Source: Marinomonas ostreistagni (GTDB taxonomy: Bacteria; Pseudomonadota; Gammaproteobacteria; Pseudomonadales; Marinomonadaceae). From it: 64,000 nucleotides of DNA. Below the pieces are notes generated by a model. It made no database searches and had not been told where the DNA came from. It worked only from the letters and a program-made list of their open reading frames with translations. A program made the translations under genes and the position numbers. The stretch covers positions 124,001 through 188,000 of the forward strand of contig NZ_JAEMUH010000001.1 in assembly GCF_016461785.1 (NCBI RefSeq). Direction: 5' to 3'. This document shows, piece by piece, positions 17,365 through 26,839 of this stretch (position 1 is the stretch's first letter; every line of letters starts with the position of its first letter).

Positions 17365-18195
17365 ATGATTCGTAAATGTTTATTCCCTGTTGCTGGATAC
17401 GGTACGCGCTTTCTACCTGCTACAAAATCAATGCCGAAAGAGATGCTACCAGTCGTTAACAAACCATTGGTTCAATATGGTGTAGAAGAAGCGGTAGAAG
17501 CAGGATTAGATAACATTACTTTTGTGACCGGACGTGGTAAGCGTGCCATTGCCGACCATTTTGACATTAGCTATGAGCTAGAGCATCAGATTGCAGGAAC
17601 AGCGAAAGAAGAATACTTAACAGGTATTCGCAGCATCATCGATAAAGTAAATTTCTCGTTTACACGTCAACATGAGATGAAAGGTCTTGGTCATGCTATT
17701 TTGACTGGCGAGCCTCTGATTGGTGACGAAGCATTTGGCGTGGTGTTGGCAGATGACCTGTGTATAGGTGGTGAATACGATGGTGTTATGGCGCAAATGG
17801 TGAAGCTGTTTAAGCAATTCCGCTGTACCATTGTCGCTATCCAAGAAGTGCCAGAAGACGAAGTACATAAATATGGTGTGATTGCAGGTGAGTCTATCAG
17901 TGATGATATCTTCCGTGTCACGAACATGGTAGAGAAGCCTAAGAAAGAAGATGCACCGTCAAACTTGGCTATCATCGGTCGTTACATTTTGACGCCTGAT
18001 ATTTTTGAAAAGATTCGTGAAACACCGCCAGGTGCTAATGGTGAAGTTCAGATTACCGATGCCATCTTACGTCAAGCCCAAGAAGGTTGTGTTATTGCGT
18101 ACAAATTCAAAGGTCGTCGCTTCGACTGTGGTAGTGTGGACGGTTTCGTCGAGGCAACGAATTACTGCTACGAGAACATCTATAAAGAAAATTGA
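17365..18195 (+). CDS. galU: UTP-glucose-1-phosphate uridylyltransferase
   Basis: Makes UDP-glucose from UTP and glucose-1-phosphate, feeding envelope polysaccharide synthesis. The 276-aa protein shows the nucleotidyltransferase signature at its N terminus (FPVAGYGTRFLPATKSMPKE) with the catalytic-region lysine, and the VEKP motif (NMVEKPKKED). The length is slightly short of E. coli GalU but standard for pseudomonad-type enzymes. A strong terminator follows. Its product is the substrate of Ugd, encoded at 41239, which is in the LPS region of the same window. Confidence 0.95.
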   Translation: MIRKCLFPVAGYGTRFLPATKSMPKEMLPVVNKPLVQYGVEEAVEAGLDNITFVTGRGKRAIADHFDISYELEHQIAGTAKEEYLTGIRSIIDKVNFSFTRQHEMKGLGHAILTGEPLIGDEAFGVVLADDLCIGGEYDGVMAQMVKLFKQFRCTIVAIQEVPEDEVHKYGVIAGESISDDIFRVTNMVEKPKKEDAPSNLAIIGRYILTPDIFEKIRETPPGANGEVQITDAILRQAQEGCVIAYKFKGRRFDCGSVDGFVEATNYCYENIYKEN

Positions 18196-18217
18196 TCATT
18201 GAAGAGTTTATTTAATC

Positions 18218-18253
18218 AAAAATGCCAGCTCGGAAATCCGAGCTGGCATTTTT
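18218..18253. terminator. Bidirectional terminator galU/suhB
   Basis: Sixteen-base perfect stem (AAAAATGCCAGCTCGG and its complement) with an AAAT loop. A and T runs flank it, so it can serve both galU and the convergent suhB. Confidence 0.92.
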
Positions 18254-18276
18254 AGTGTCAGTGCATTGAGTAGATA

Positions 18277-19068
18277 TTATGCACCAAGTTGCTTATTAAG
18301 CGTTGGCAACAGGTACTTGAATAGGCGAGGGTTCGCACACAGAACGTTGCCTGTTTGATAATTTGGAGCACCGTCAAAACCAGCGAATAGGCAGCCAGCT
18401 TCTTTAGCAATAAATAATGGCGCCTGAACTTCCCATTCACGAAGCTCTAAACCCCATGCAGCATCAAGGCGACCAGCCGCTACGTTTGCAAGCATCACTG
18501 CTGGTGCGTCTTGCATAACAACGCGTGCGCCTTTGTTAGCGACTTCTTCTAATACTTTGAATTGGCCTGATGCGTAAGAGATTGTGTCTTCTGTACCAGG
18601 AAACTGGGTAGCAAGCGTCGTATTCTCTAAAGAACGAGCACCGCCAGTACGGATGCGAGAGTTGTTTAGGTATGCGCCACGGCCTTTACTTGCGTAAAAC
18701 TCATCGCGAGTAGATGGGTTTACCAATAGGGCGTGTTCTACTTTACCCGCAACGAGGTAGCTAATTGTGATCGCGAAACCAGATAGACCACGTGTAAACA
18801 AATGCTGACCTTGGATGGCATCGATGATCCATTCGCCTTCAGAGCCTTCTTGAACAGTACCTTGTAGACGTGTTGTGATTTTGTCAGCAGGGTAAGCTTT
18901 TTCTAGGCTATAAACGATGCTACGTTCAGCGCCAGTGCATACGTTTTGATAAACTTCAGCGGCATTTTGACCTGCTTCTTTATCAAACAGCATTTTCTCT
19001 TGCGCGTGGATGATGAAGTCTGCGGCAGCGCGAGCCGCTTTCATAGCGACATTAATTCGTGGTTGCAT
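18277..19068 (-). CDS. suhB: SuhB-like protein lacking inositol-phosphatase metal ligands
   Basis: Member of the inositol monophosphatase family, about 263 aa from the ATG at 19068; a longer frame opens at a TTG (19089) with no better ribosome site. The start MQPRINVAMKAARAA and the suhB/trmJ head-to-head order identify SuhB, which in E. coli joins the Nus antitermination complex on rRNA transcripts. The catalytic metal sites are largely gone. The DPLDGT motif reads DAIQGQ (83-88), the acidic pair after the first strand reads TTRL, and the C-terminal WD motif is WE (212-213). The protein should be enzymatically dead. Retention of a full-length frame argues for a kept non-enzymatic role, as inferred for Nus function. 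Confidence 0.85.
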   Translation of the reverse strand: MQPRINVAMKAARAAADFIIHAQEKMLFDKEAGQNAAEVYQNVCTGAERSIVYSLEKAYPADKITTRLQGTVQEGSEGEWIIDAIQGQHLFTRGLSGFAITISYLVAGKVEHALLVNPSTRDEFYASKGRGAYLNNSRIRTGGARSLENTTLATQFPGTEDTISYASGQFKVLEEVANKGARVVMQDAPAVMLANVAAGRLDAAWGLELREWEVQAPLFIAKEAGCLFAGFDGAPNYQTGNVLCANPRLFKYLLPTLNKQLGA

Positions 19069-19320
19069 GGGATACCATTTTTGAATCAATAGGGCAGCTA
19101 CTGTCTTATGGACAGTACGTTGCGGTTAAAGTGTTAAAGAGCGTTGTCGACGCGATAAAGCAGTAAGGGCATCGACCTTTTGTATCAATATTGTGGGCGC
19201 GAATTCTAGCTCAAAAGCTTAAACTAATCTAGTTTAAAGTTGGTTAAATTATGTCCAAATGCTGGGTTATTCTCAATTCTCTGATACCATGGTTCTCTTA
19301 ATGCTTCACAGACATTTGGT

Positions 19321-20058
19321 ATGAGTTTCTATATGCAACAAAACATTAAAATCGTGCTGGTGAATACGTCTCATCCTGGCAACATTGGTGGCGCAGCTCG
19401 CGCGATGAAAAACATGGGGTTAAGTGAGTTGGTATTGGTTGATCCAAAGCTCTTTCCCCATGATGAAGCTGTCAGCCGAGCGTCTGGAGCGACAGATATC
19501 TTGGATAATGCCAAAATTGTCGCGACGCTCGAAGAGGCGATTGCTGACTGTCAACTAGCGATTGGTACCAGTGCTCGCGAACGCCATATTCCATGGCCTT
19601 TGGTTGACCCTCGCCAAGCGGCAGAGTTAGTTTTCAAGGAACAGTTAAAAACAGCATTTGTGTTTGGGCGTGAAGACCGTGGTTTAACCAATGAAGAGCT
19701 GCAACGCTGTCATTATCATGTTCATATTCCATCGGTAGAAGGATTTAGCTCCTTGAATCTTGCTGCGGCTGTTCAGGTGATTGCTTACGAACTGCGTATG
19801 CAAGAGCTAAGCTTGCAGGATGGTCCGATTGTGAAAAGTAAATGGGATGTTCCTGCCGCTACATCTGAGCAATTAGATTACATGCTAGGTCACTTAGAGA
19901 AAGTGTTGGGGGATATCGAGTTCCTGGATCCGAAAGCACCGCGCCAAGTCATGACCCGCTTCCGCCGATTGTTCCAGCGCTCGCAATTGGATCAACAAGA
20001 AGTCGGAATGCTGCGTGGTATGTTAACCGCTATTGAAAAGCAGCAACCGAAAGACTAA
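19321..20058 (+). CDS. trmJ: tRNA (cytidine/uridine-2'-O-)-methyltransferase TrmJ
   Basis: SPOUT-class methyltransferase of 245 aa that methylates the 2'-O of position 32 in certain tRNAs using S-adenosylmethionine. The family's first motif (VNTSHPGNIGGAARAMKNMG), the GREDRGLTNEE motif and the knot-forming SLNLAAAVQV segment are all present. A second in-frame Met at codon 5 is also a possible start. It is divergent from suhB, an arrangement shared with enterobacteria. A strong terminator follows. Confidence 0.94.
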   Translation: MSFYMQQNIKIVLVNTSHPGNIGGAARAMKNMGLSELVLVDPKLFPHDEAVSRASGATDILDNAKIVATLEEAIADCQLAIGTSARERHIPWPLVDPRQAAELVFKEQLKTAFVFGREDRGLTNEELQRCHYHVHIPSVEGFSSLNLAAAVQVIAYELRMQELSLQDGPIVKSKWDVPAATSEQLDYMLGHLEKVLGDIEFLDPKAPRQVMTRFRRLFQRSQLDQQEVGMLRGMLTAIEKQQPKD

Positions 20059-20086
20059 TGATCTAACGATTATTTTTTCTGCTAAC

Positions 20087-20122
20087 AAAAAGCCCGTTTA
20101 GATTGCTCTAAACGGGCTTTTT
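20087..20122. terminator. Bidirectional terminator trmJ/gnd
   Basis: Sixteen-base perfect stem (AAAAAGCCCGTTTAGA and complement) with loop TTGC, flanked by A and T runs, between convergent trmJ and gnd. Confidence 0.93.
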
Positions 20123-20147
20123 AGTAAAAGTGTCGCTGTACAAAAGT

Positions 20148-21674
20148 TTATTTTACTTTTGTTTCTGGACGGCCAGCTTCTTGCCAGTGCGTGTGGAATT
20201 TTTCACCAGGCTCAGCGTCAACACGCTCGTAAGTGTGTGCGCCGAAGTAATCGCGTTGAGCTTGAAGAAGGTTTGCAGGCAGAACTTCTGAACGGTAACC
20301 GTCAAAGTACGCAAGCGCAGAGTAGAAAGATGGCGTTGGAATACCAGACTGAGCAGCCAATACCACTGCATCACGAAGACCTTTCTGCTTCTCTGCCATA
20401 GCGTTAGCAAAGTACTCATCTAGCAATAGATTTTCTAGGTCGTGGTTGCTTTCAAAGGCGTCAGCAATCTTTTGTAGGAACGAGGCACGAATAATACAGC
20501 CGCCACGCCAAATCTTAGCAATACCAACGAAGTTTAGTTCCCAATCGTACTCAGCTTGTGCTGCACGCATCAATTGGAAGCCCTGTGCGTAAGCACAGAT
20601 TTTTGCACAGTAAAGAGCGTTTTCGATAGCTTGCTCAACGGCTTCCGCATCGATTTCAGATACTTCAACATCTCCCACTAGGAAGGCCGATGCTTTTTCA
20701 CGTTCAGCTGTCAAGGTCGACAACGCTCGAGCGTATACAGATTCACTGATAATACCTGCAGGAACGCCCATTTGCGTTGCGCTGATTGATGTCCAGCGAC
20801 CAGTACCTTTTTGACCAGCACTGTCTAGAATCATATCAACCAATGGCGCACCAGTTTTCTCGTCATACTGCTGAAGAATGTCCGCAGAGATTTCAACTAG
20901 GTAGCTGTTTAGAACGCCTTGGTTCCACTTTTCAAATAGTTTGCCGATTTCAGCAGGCTCATAGCCAAGCAGTGAGCGAAGAAGATGGTAGGCTTCACAA
21001 ATAAGCTGCATGTCAGCGTATTCGATGCCGTTATGCACCATCTTTACGTAGTGGCCGGCACCGTTAGGACCAAGATAAGCTGTGCAAGGCTCACCTTCTT
21101 TAACTGGTTGACCTGGTGTACGCGTCTCGATTGGTTTGCCGTTTGCATCAACTTTCGCTGCAACAGCTTCCCACATTGGCTGTAAGTATTTCCAAGAATC
21201 TGCATCACCGCCAGGCATTAGGGATGGGCCAAAGCGAGCACCTACTTCCCCTCCCGATACGGCTGTACCAAAGAATTTAAACTTCTCTTTGTACTCGCTT
21301 TCTCGGCGAATGGTGTCCGTCCATTGGCTGTTACCGCAATCTACAACGATATCTTGGGAGTCTAACCCTGCCTCAATTAAACTTTGGCAAACAGCATCTA
21401 CTGGCTTTCCTGCTGGTACTAACACTACGATGACGCGTGGGCTTACCAACATGTCAAGCATTTGCTTCATGTCATCGCAACCAATGATTCTCGCTTGATC
21501 AACTGTATCAGGGCGCTCTTTTGCTTCTGTATCTAAAACGTCCTGTACTTTTTCTTTGTCGAGATCAAAACCTGCAACACGATAACCGTGATCGGCCAGG
21601 TTAAGGGCCAGGTTTTTACCCATGACTCCTAGTCCTACAAATCCAATGTTGCAGCTCTGATTCAGATTTTGCAT
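20148..21674 (-). CDS. gnd: 6-phosphogluconate dehydrogenase, decarboxylating
   Basis: Oxidises 6-phosphogluconate to ribulose-5-phosphate with NADP or NAD in the pentose phosphate pathway. At 508 aa it is longer than the 468-aa E. coli enzyme. The extra length includes the segment GKPIETRTPGQPVKEGEP near residue 180, as in the long form found in several marine gammaproteobacteria. The Rossmann motif GLGVMGKNLALN, the catalytic HNGIEYADMQ and the GTGRWTS segment are present. No zwf or edd neighbours are seen. The long AT-rich region upstream separates it from divergent pckA. Confidence 0.95.
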   Translation of the reverse strand: MQNLNQSCNIGFVGLGVMGKNLALNLADHGYRVAGFDLDKEKVQDVLDTEAKERPDTVDQARIIGCDDMKQMLDMLVSPRVIVVLVPAGKPVDAVCQSLIEAGLDSQDIVVDCGNSQWTDTIRRESEYKEKFKFFGTAVSGGEVGARFGPSLMPGGDADSWKYLQPMWEAVAAKVDANGKPIETRTPGQPVKEGEPCTAYLGPNGAGHYVKMVHNGIEYADMQLICEAYHLLRSLLGYEPAEIGKLFEKWNQGVLNSYLVEISADILQQYDEKTGAPLVDMILDSAGQKGTGRWTSISATQMGVPAGIISESVYARALSTLTAEREKASAFLVGDVEVSEIDAEAVEQAIENALYCAKICAYAQGFQLMRAAQAEYDWELNFVGIAKIWRGGCIIRASFLQKIADAFESNHDLENLLLDEYFANAMAEKQKGLRDAVVLAAQSGIPTPSFYSALAYFDGYRSEVLPANLLQAQRDYFGAHTYERVDAEPGEKFHTHWQEAGRPETKVK

Positions 21675-22173
21675 AGCGTTAGGTCTACCTTTGTTTCGAA
21701 CGGGGGAAGGTTAGAAAGAATCCTACCATGAACTTGGGCTTTCAAGCCTGGCTTTAGGGCAGGTTAAAAGTTGAATTATTGTGGAAGTTCATAAATTCAG
21801 GAGGGATTTTAGTCGAGATTTCGAGCAATTTCGAGTGATAATGTTGAAATAGTACATAGTTCTAAAAAATAGTTTAGAACTCATTTATATAGCGGTTTAG
21901 TATATATATACGTAATAATCGTACGGAAATGTAGTTTTATTACTTAAATGCAGTTTTCTTACAGATCATAAAATATCCATTCAATTACTGCCTTTTTGAA
22001 AAAAGTTAATCATGTCAATTGTTTATGAAAATCCTTGAAATAGAACTTATGAAATAAAATAACACTTTGTTATATCAATATTTTTTTTTAGATTGATTTG
22101 TTACTATAGGATTTCCCCAAATAAAAATATCAAAACATTTTTATAACCGTTTTGTTCAGAGGACTAAAGCAAC
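21675..22173. other. Shared upstream region of gnd and pckA
   Basis: A 499-base AT-rich gap between divergent metabolic genes with no convincing gene in it. It includes an inverted repeat (ATCAAT 22074-22079 with ATTGAT 22092-22097, around a T run) and the pckA ribosome site AGAGGA at about 22157. Promoters for both genes must lie here but I cannot single them out. Confidence 0.5.
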
Positions 22174-23727
22174 ATGAGCAACAGAACTGATGACCAAATC
22201 ATTCTGCGAAACTTGAATACCGCCCAGCTAGTCGAAAATGCGTTAGTTGATGGTGAGGGTGTTCTGGCAGATACCGGCGCTCTAGTCGTAGAGACTGGTG
22301 CCCGTACAGGTCGTTCTCCGATGGATCGTTTCATCGTAGAAGAAGATACAACTAAAGACACAATTCATTGGGGACCGGTCAACCGTCCTTTCCCTGAGGA
22401 AAAATTTGCACCATTGTGGGATCGTGTTGAAGCCTACTTGGATGCTAAAAAATCGTATCTATCAGATGTTCATGTTGGTGCTGGTGACGAGTATTACATT
22501 CCTGTGCAGATGCGTACGGAAACAGCTTGGCAGCATTTGTTCGGTCGTAACTTATTTATTCTTCCAGAGCAATACAACCCATCTTCTAAAGGTGAGTGGA
22601 AAATTCTGAACGTGCCGACTTTTGAGTGTCAGCCGGAGCGTGACGGAACAAACTCTGATGGTTGCGTAATTCTTAACTTTAAAGAGCGCAAGGTTTTGAT
22701 CGCTGGCATGCGCTATGCAGGTGAAATGAAGAAAGCCATGTTCTCGGTGCAAAACTACCTATTGCCAGCGCACGATGTATTGCCGATGCACTGTGCGGCA
22801 AACGTAGGTTCTGAAGGTGATGTAACCTTATTCTTCGGTTTATCAGGTACAGGTAAAACCACTTTGTCTGCGGATGAATCTCGTTTCCTAATCGGTGATG
22901 ATGAGCACGGCTGGGGCAAAGATACTGTATTTAACATTGAAGGTGGTTGTTACGCGAAAACAATCGACCTTTCTGAGAAAAACGAACCTGTTATCTGGAA
23001 AGCAATTAAATTTGGCACCATCCTTGAGAACGTTGTCCTAGATGACGCTCGTAAAGCTGACTACACAGATACATCTTTGACTCAGAATGGCCGTGCTGGT
23101 TACCCTCGTCTTCATATAGACAAACGCGCTGAAGAAAACCGTGCTGGTGAACCGAAAGCTGTTATCTTTTTGACTTGTGACCTAACAGGTGTGTTGCCAC
23201 CAGTGTCTATCCTGAGTAAAGAAGCGGCTGCTTACCACTTCTTAAGTGGTTACACTGCATTGGTTGGTTCTACTGAGATGGGAGCTGGAAGTGGTATCAA
23301 ATCTACTTTCTCTACGTGTTTTGGTGCTCCGTTCTTCCCACGTTCTGCGGATGTTTACGCTGACCTTCTAATGAAGAGAATTGAAGAGTTTGGCAGTAAA
23401 GTTTACCTTGTTAACACCGGTTGGACTGGCGGTGCTCATGGTAAAGGTGGTAAGCGTTTTAGTATTCCTACTACACGTGCAGTTATTTCTGCAATCCAAT
23501 CTGGTGCATTAGCAAATACAGAAACCGTTCATCTTGAACAGTTAAACGTAGATGTTCCAACTCAGGTTGAAGGTGTGGACTCTGTGTTGCTTAACCCTCG
23601 TGATACTTGGGAAGATAAAGCGGCATACGATGAGCAAGCGAAAGGTCTGATTGCTCAGTTCGTAGAAAACTTTAAGAAGTTTGAAACTGTTTCAGAAGAG
23701 ATTATTAAAGCAGGCCCAAAGCTTTAA
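22174..23727 (+). CDS. pckA: Phosphoenolpyruvate carboxykinase (ATP)
   Basis: Gluconeogenic enzyme turning oxaloacetate plus ATP into PEP and CO2. The 517-aa protein has the [14 protein letters not shown] substrate region, the P-loop [14 protein letters not shown], the metal-binding region [10 protein letters not shown] and the [11 protein letters not shown] motif. Length is usual for bacterial ATP-type enzymes. It is a single-gene unit: a large AT-rich leader upstream and a terminator hairpin 24 bases after the stop. Confidence 0.96.
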   Translation: MSNRTDDQIILRNLNTAQLVENALVDGEGVLADTGALVVETGARTGRSPMDRFIVEEDTTKDTIHWGPVNRPFPEEKFAPLWDRVEAYLDAKKSYLSDVHVGAGDEYYIPVQMRTETAWQHLFGRNLFILPEQYNPSSKGEWKILNVPTFECQPERDGTNSDGCVILNFKERKVLIAGMRYAGEMKKAMFSVQNYLLPAHDVLPMHCAANVGSEGDVTLFFGLSGTGKTTLSADESRFLIGDDEHGWGKDTVFNIEGGCYAKTIDLSEKNEPVIWKAIKFGTILENVVLDDARKADYTDTSLTQNGRAGYPRLHIDKRAEENRAGEPKAVIFLTCDLTGVLPPVSILSKEAAAYHFLSGYTALVGSTEMGAGSGIKSTFSTCFGAPFFPRSADVYADLLMKRIEEFGSKVYLVNTGWTGGAHGKGGKRFSIPTTRAVISAIQSGALANTETVHLEQLNVDVPTQVEGVDSVLLNPRDTWEDKAAYDEQAKGLIAQFVENFKKFETVSEEIIKAGPKL

Positions 23728-23750
23728 TTGACAAAAGCTCTTAGCTTTAC

Positions 23751-23781
23751 AAAAAGGCCGCGCAATATGTGCGGCTTTTTT
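23751..23781 (+). terminator. Terminator of pckA
   Basis: AAAAAGGCCGC pairs with GCGGCTTTTTT (one bulge) around a short loop; T run follows. Confidence 0.8.
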
Positions 23782-23838
23782 ACACTCCTACCTATCTGCC
23801 TGCTAGAGACTTATGGCTTGATCATGTAATCTTTGTAC

Positions 23839-24618
23839 ATGTATATCGACAGTCACTGCCACTTAGATTTTCCTCAATTTAAAGATCTTCCCGATCTTAT
23901 ATCCTCATGCTCAGAAGTTGGTGTAAATGAGTTCTTGGTGCCGGGAACGACTGAGGGCTCCTGGTCAAGTTTGATTAAAATCAGGCAAAACTATCCGCAG
24001 ATAAAGATAGCGCTAGGGCTTCATCCCTATTTTCTAAATGAACGGGTGCAGTTAGATCAAGCGATGCAAAAGCTAGAGCATTTTTTGGGGTATGGAAGTG
24101 TCGTGGCGGTTGGTGAAATAGGCTTAGATAAATGGCCTAATATGCCAGACTATCACTATCAATTTGAGGTGTTGTTGGAACAACTTAGGTTGGCAAAAAG
24201 GCATAATATGCCAGTGATTCTTCATGCTCGGAAAAGTGAAGATGATCTGCTTAAGGCCATTCGAATGCTGAATTTTGATCGGGGTGGGGTGGTACATGCA
24301 TTTAATGGCAGCTTCGATCAAGCTCAACGATTTATTAATGATGGATTTGTATTAGGAATTGGTGGCACGGTCACTTATCCTAGAGCTAGCAAAGCAAGAC
24401 GTGTCCTTCAGGCGCTGGCAGATGAACATTTTGTCATTGAAACAGATGCACCAGACATGCCTTTGTGCGGTTATCAAGGTCAGCCAAACTCTCCGATTAG
24501 AGTTGTTGAAGTAGCTGAGCAAGTTGCAATACTTAGAGGTCAGTCGGTTGAGGCGGTTGCTCAATATACGAGTGCAAACTTACAAAGAGTGTTGCCAAAT
24601 TGGTATAAGGTAAAATGA
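23839..24618 (+). CDS. TatD family metal-dependent hydrolase
   Basis: TIM-barrel metallohydrolase of about 259 aa. The metal ligands are visible in IDSHCHLDFPQF at the start, the glutamate in VAVGEIGLDKW, the histidine in PVILHARKSEDDLL, and the aspartate in VIETDAPDMPL. Family members are 3'-5' DNA/RNA exonucleases or deoxyribonucleases involved in DNA repair and RNA turnover. The start is the ATG at 23839; a TTG two codons earlier is the only alternative. The next gene begins one base after its stop. Confidence 0.9.
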   Translation: MYIDSHCHLDFPQFKDLPDLISSCSEVGVNEFLVPGTTEGSWSSLIKIRQNYPQIKIALGLHPYFLNERVQLDQAMQKLEHFLGYGSVVAVGEIGLDKWPNMPDYHYQFEVLLEQLRLAKRHNMPVILHARKSEDDLLKAIRMLNFDRGGVVHAFNGSFDQAQRFINDGFVLGIGGTVTYPRASKARRVLQALADEHFVIETDAPDMPLCGYQGQPNSPIRVVEVAEQVAILRGQSVEAVAQYTSANLQRVLPNWYKVK

Positions 24619-24619
24619 A

Positions 24620-25507
24620 TTGACAGCTCAAATGAATATTAATGCTCCAATGCGCGTTGTACTGCTAGGTAGTGACACTGAATTAGGTCGCGCTATTAGA
24701 CAGTATTATGATAACGACTATGATTTCGATTGGTTGGAAATACCGTGCCAGGATGTGTTGGATCAGGTGTCTTCTTCCGTTTTAGATCAGCAATATTGTG
24801 ATGCGATCATTGATGCCTACTCTTTACGTAGTGCTTTGCAAAATGATTATGAGCACTATCTAGAGGCGCTTGACTCACTGATAGAAAAGCCAACTTGCCC
24901 GTTGTTTTATATGTTAAGCGGCGTACAGGTGTTTCTAGGGGAAAAAGAAGCGTCTTATCTTGAAACGGATGACCCAGATGCACGTAGCCGTTTTGCTAAG
25001 CGTTTGATGGCGGCTGAGCAAAAGGTATTGGCGTCAGATCAGCATATTGTTCTACGTACTGGCTGGTTATTTAGTGGTGCGCAAGATGATTTTATTGCGA
25101 ATACCATCAATCTTGTTAAGGCTGGTTCTTCTTTAGAGTTTCATGATACGGCTATCGGCTGTCCAACACCTGTTTCTGATGTGGCTCGGGTTTTGCTTTC
25201 CGTAGTGAAACAAAGATATTACGGTGCAACAAACACTGGTATTTACCATTATTGTTGTTCAGAAGAGATTAGCTGGATGGGGCTTGTTGAAGCAGTGCTA
25301 ACAACAGCGAGTCAGTTCGATCAGAAGGCGCAAACTGTTTTGGAAAACATGGGTGATACTGCGAGTGCCTTAGAAATGGCAACGGATATTAAGCGCCAAT
25401 CCTTGTCTTGTCGTAAGATTTTTGGGCACTATGGTATTAAACAGCGTTCTTGGCGCCCAGTTTTAAGAACGTTAATTAAAGAACTCTATAATATTCCAGC
25501 CACATGA
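24620..25507 (+). CDS. Degenerate RmlD/SDR-like protein
   Basis: Protein of up to 295 aa with a Rossmann-like start (MRVVLLGSDTELGRAI) and the overall plan of dTDP-4-dehydrorhamnose reductase (RmlD). In the helix that holds the active site, the usual YxxxK is replaced: aligning on the final Glu of KRLMAAE, Tyr becomes Phe and Lys becomes Leu. It therefore may bind a nucleotide or protein without acting as a reductase. The start is either the TTG at 24620 (AAGG nine bases upstream) or an internal ATG at 24632 or 24650. It is tightly coupled to the TatD-like gene. No rhamnose genes are near. Confidence 0.65.
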   Translation: MTAQMNINAPMRVVLLGSDTELGRAIRQYYDNDYDFDWLEIPCQDVLDQVSSSVLDQQYCDAIIDAYSLRSALQNDYEHYLEALDSLIEKPTCPLFYMLSGVQVFLGEKEASYLETDDPDARSRFAKRLMAAEQKVLASDQHIVLRTGWLFSGAQDDFIANTINLVKAGSSLEFHDTAIGCPTPVSDVARVLLSVVKQRYYGATNTGIYHYCCSEEISWMGLVEAVLTTASQFDQKAQTVLENMGDTASALEMATDIKRQSLSCRKIFGHYGIKQRSWRPVLRTLIKELYNIPAT

Positions 25508-25538
25508 TCTGTAAGAGAGTATTTAAGGCGGTTAGAAA

Positions 25539-25943
25539 GTGAACTTTAAAGCAACCTTATTGGTGTATGTTTTACAAATATTTGCTGCGGTTGTTTGGTA
25601 TTCTGCAGCACCAGCAAATGTAACGCAGCAAGTAGAAGGTAATGCCTTGGATGGTGTGACAACTGCGAGCCTTTTGGGATTCAGTATCGCTTTATTTTTG
25701 TACACTTATTTTAGTAGTTGGTTGTTGGCAAAAACCAATCTTCGTTCAAGTTTTGAACGTTTAGTGCTGACGCTTAGTATTTGGTTGTTCACAGTTTTAC
25801 CAAATATATTTTTTATGAGTCTGTTTGTCGATTTCAGCCATATGGGCTTGGGGTACTTGTTGTCTTTTGGTTTTATTAGTTGTCTGATTTCGGCGTTAAT
25901 ATTGCCGTTTTGGAGAGCAAGCAGGTCGATATTTAAAGGCTGA
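25539..25943 (+). CDS. Small membrane protein, unknown (DUF1761-like?)
   Basis: Protein of 134 aa with four predicted membrane helices at about 5-21, 43-61, 74-95 and 102-124. It starts at a GTG preceded by AAGGCGG. The layout, with a large loop after helix one, weakly recalls DUF1761 proteins, but I do not recognise it with confidence. It follows the RmlD-like gene by about 30 bases on the same strand and may close that transcript. Confidence 0.55.
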   Translation: MNFKATLLVYVLQIFAAVVWYSAAPANVTQQVEGNALDGVTTASLLGFSIALFLYTYFSSWLLAKTNLRSSFERLVLTLSIWLFTVLPNIFFMSLFVDFSHMGLGYLLSFGFISCLISALILPFWRASRSIFKG

Positions 25944-25978
25944 TCCTCCGCCTTTAAATATCGTTATTATCGCAGTAA

Positions 25979-26827
25979 CTAGTATAGGCTGCTTTCAGGC
26001 CACACGCTCCATAAGGATACGCCAGCAATGAAAGCGCTGATCAGCAGTTGAGGCACTAAAGCAATAATAGTTCGTGCTATTGTCCCATCTTCGGTGAAAG
26101 CCTTTTGACTGAAGGTGGTTACTTGTACAGCTAGGAAAGCGATAAGCATTGCCCAAAAGGGAAGGTCTGCTAATACGTGAGCCTGTGCAAGCAGGCCGGC
26201 TAATATCATGTTGCCAAGTAGTAAGCCGTTAATGCTGCTGGATTTGATTACAAAGCGTTGAGCCAGTATAAAACCGACAACGCTGGCTGCAAGTCCGCCC
26301 AACAGTTGCCCAATCAAAAGACTACCTCCGATAGCAACCACTGGAGCTGAGGCTCCTGCCACAATGGCCAATGACGCCATAGGGGCATGAGAGTGCGCTT
26401 TTGAAGCAGTAAATAATTGTAGTTGATTACTAAGTACCACAGCGGCAGCGCTCGCTATTGCCCAGATCAGGCTAATAGTCTGCGATTGATGCTGTAGTAC
26501 TGGATTAAGTAGCCAGTAAAAGGCCACTCCAAATAAAACCAATTGAACAGCCAGTTGCGTGTTTTTACTGATCTTCAGTTGACTCACTAAAGTTGCTAGC
26601 CACCCAAATATTACCGCGGTCACTAAGAAGTCTAAGGCTTTACTCGGAGGGAAGTTTAAGCCTGAGTGAATCAGGTTTAACGCAACGAGGAAGCCTGCAC
26701 CTAAGCCAAACAGGCTTAGGTGTGACTTAACTTTTCCTAAAAGAGTAATAATAACGGCTGCTAAAAAAGGATAGACGGCAGTATTAAGTAGCATAAGAAG
26801 GTTTGAGTTGCCTGCTTCCTCGTACAT
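25979..26827 (-). CDS. Polytopic membrane protein, unknown
   Basis: Protein of 282 aa made almost wholly of hydrophobic segments, about eight or nine helices. I do not recognise a family. AGGAG precedes the ATG. It is 12 bases downstream of the yceI-like gene on the same strand, so the two are probably co-transcribed; YceI-type proteins are often next to membrane partners such as cytochrome b561. No histidine pair typical of a b-type cytochrome is evident here. Confidence 0.6.
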   Translation of the reverse strand: MYEEAGNSNLLMLLNTAVYPFLAAVIITLLGKVKSHLSLFGLGAGFLVALNLIHSGLNFPPSKALDFLVTAVIFGWLATLVSQLKISKNTQLAVQLVLFGVAFYWLLNPVLQHQSQTISLIWAIASAAAVVLSNQLQLFTASKAHSHAPMASLAIVAGASAPVVAIGGSLLIGQLLGGLAASVVGFILAQRFVIKSSSINGLLLGNMILAGLLAQAHVLADLPFWAMLIAFLAVQVTTFSQKAFTEDGTIARTIIALVPQLLISAFIAGVSLWSVWPESSLY

Positions 26828-26839
26828 GATGGCTCCTAA

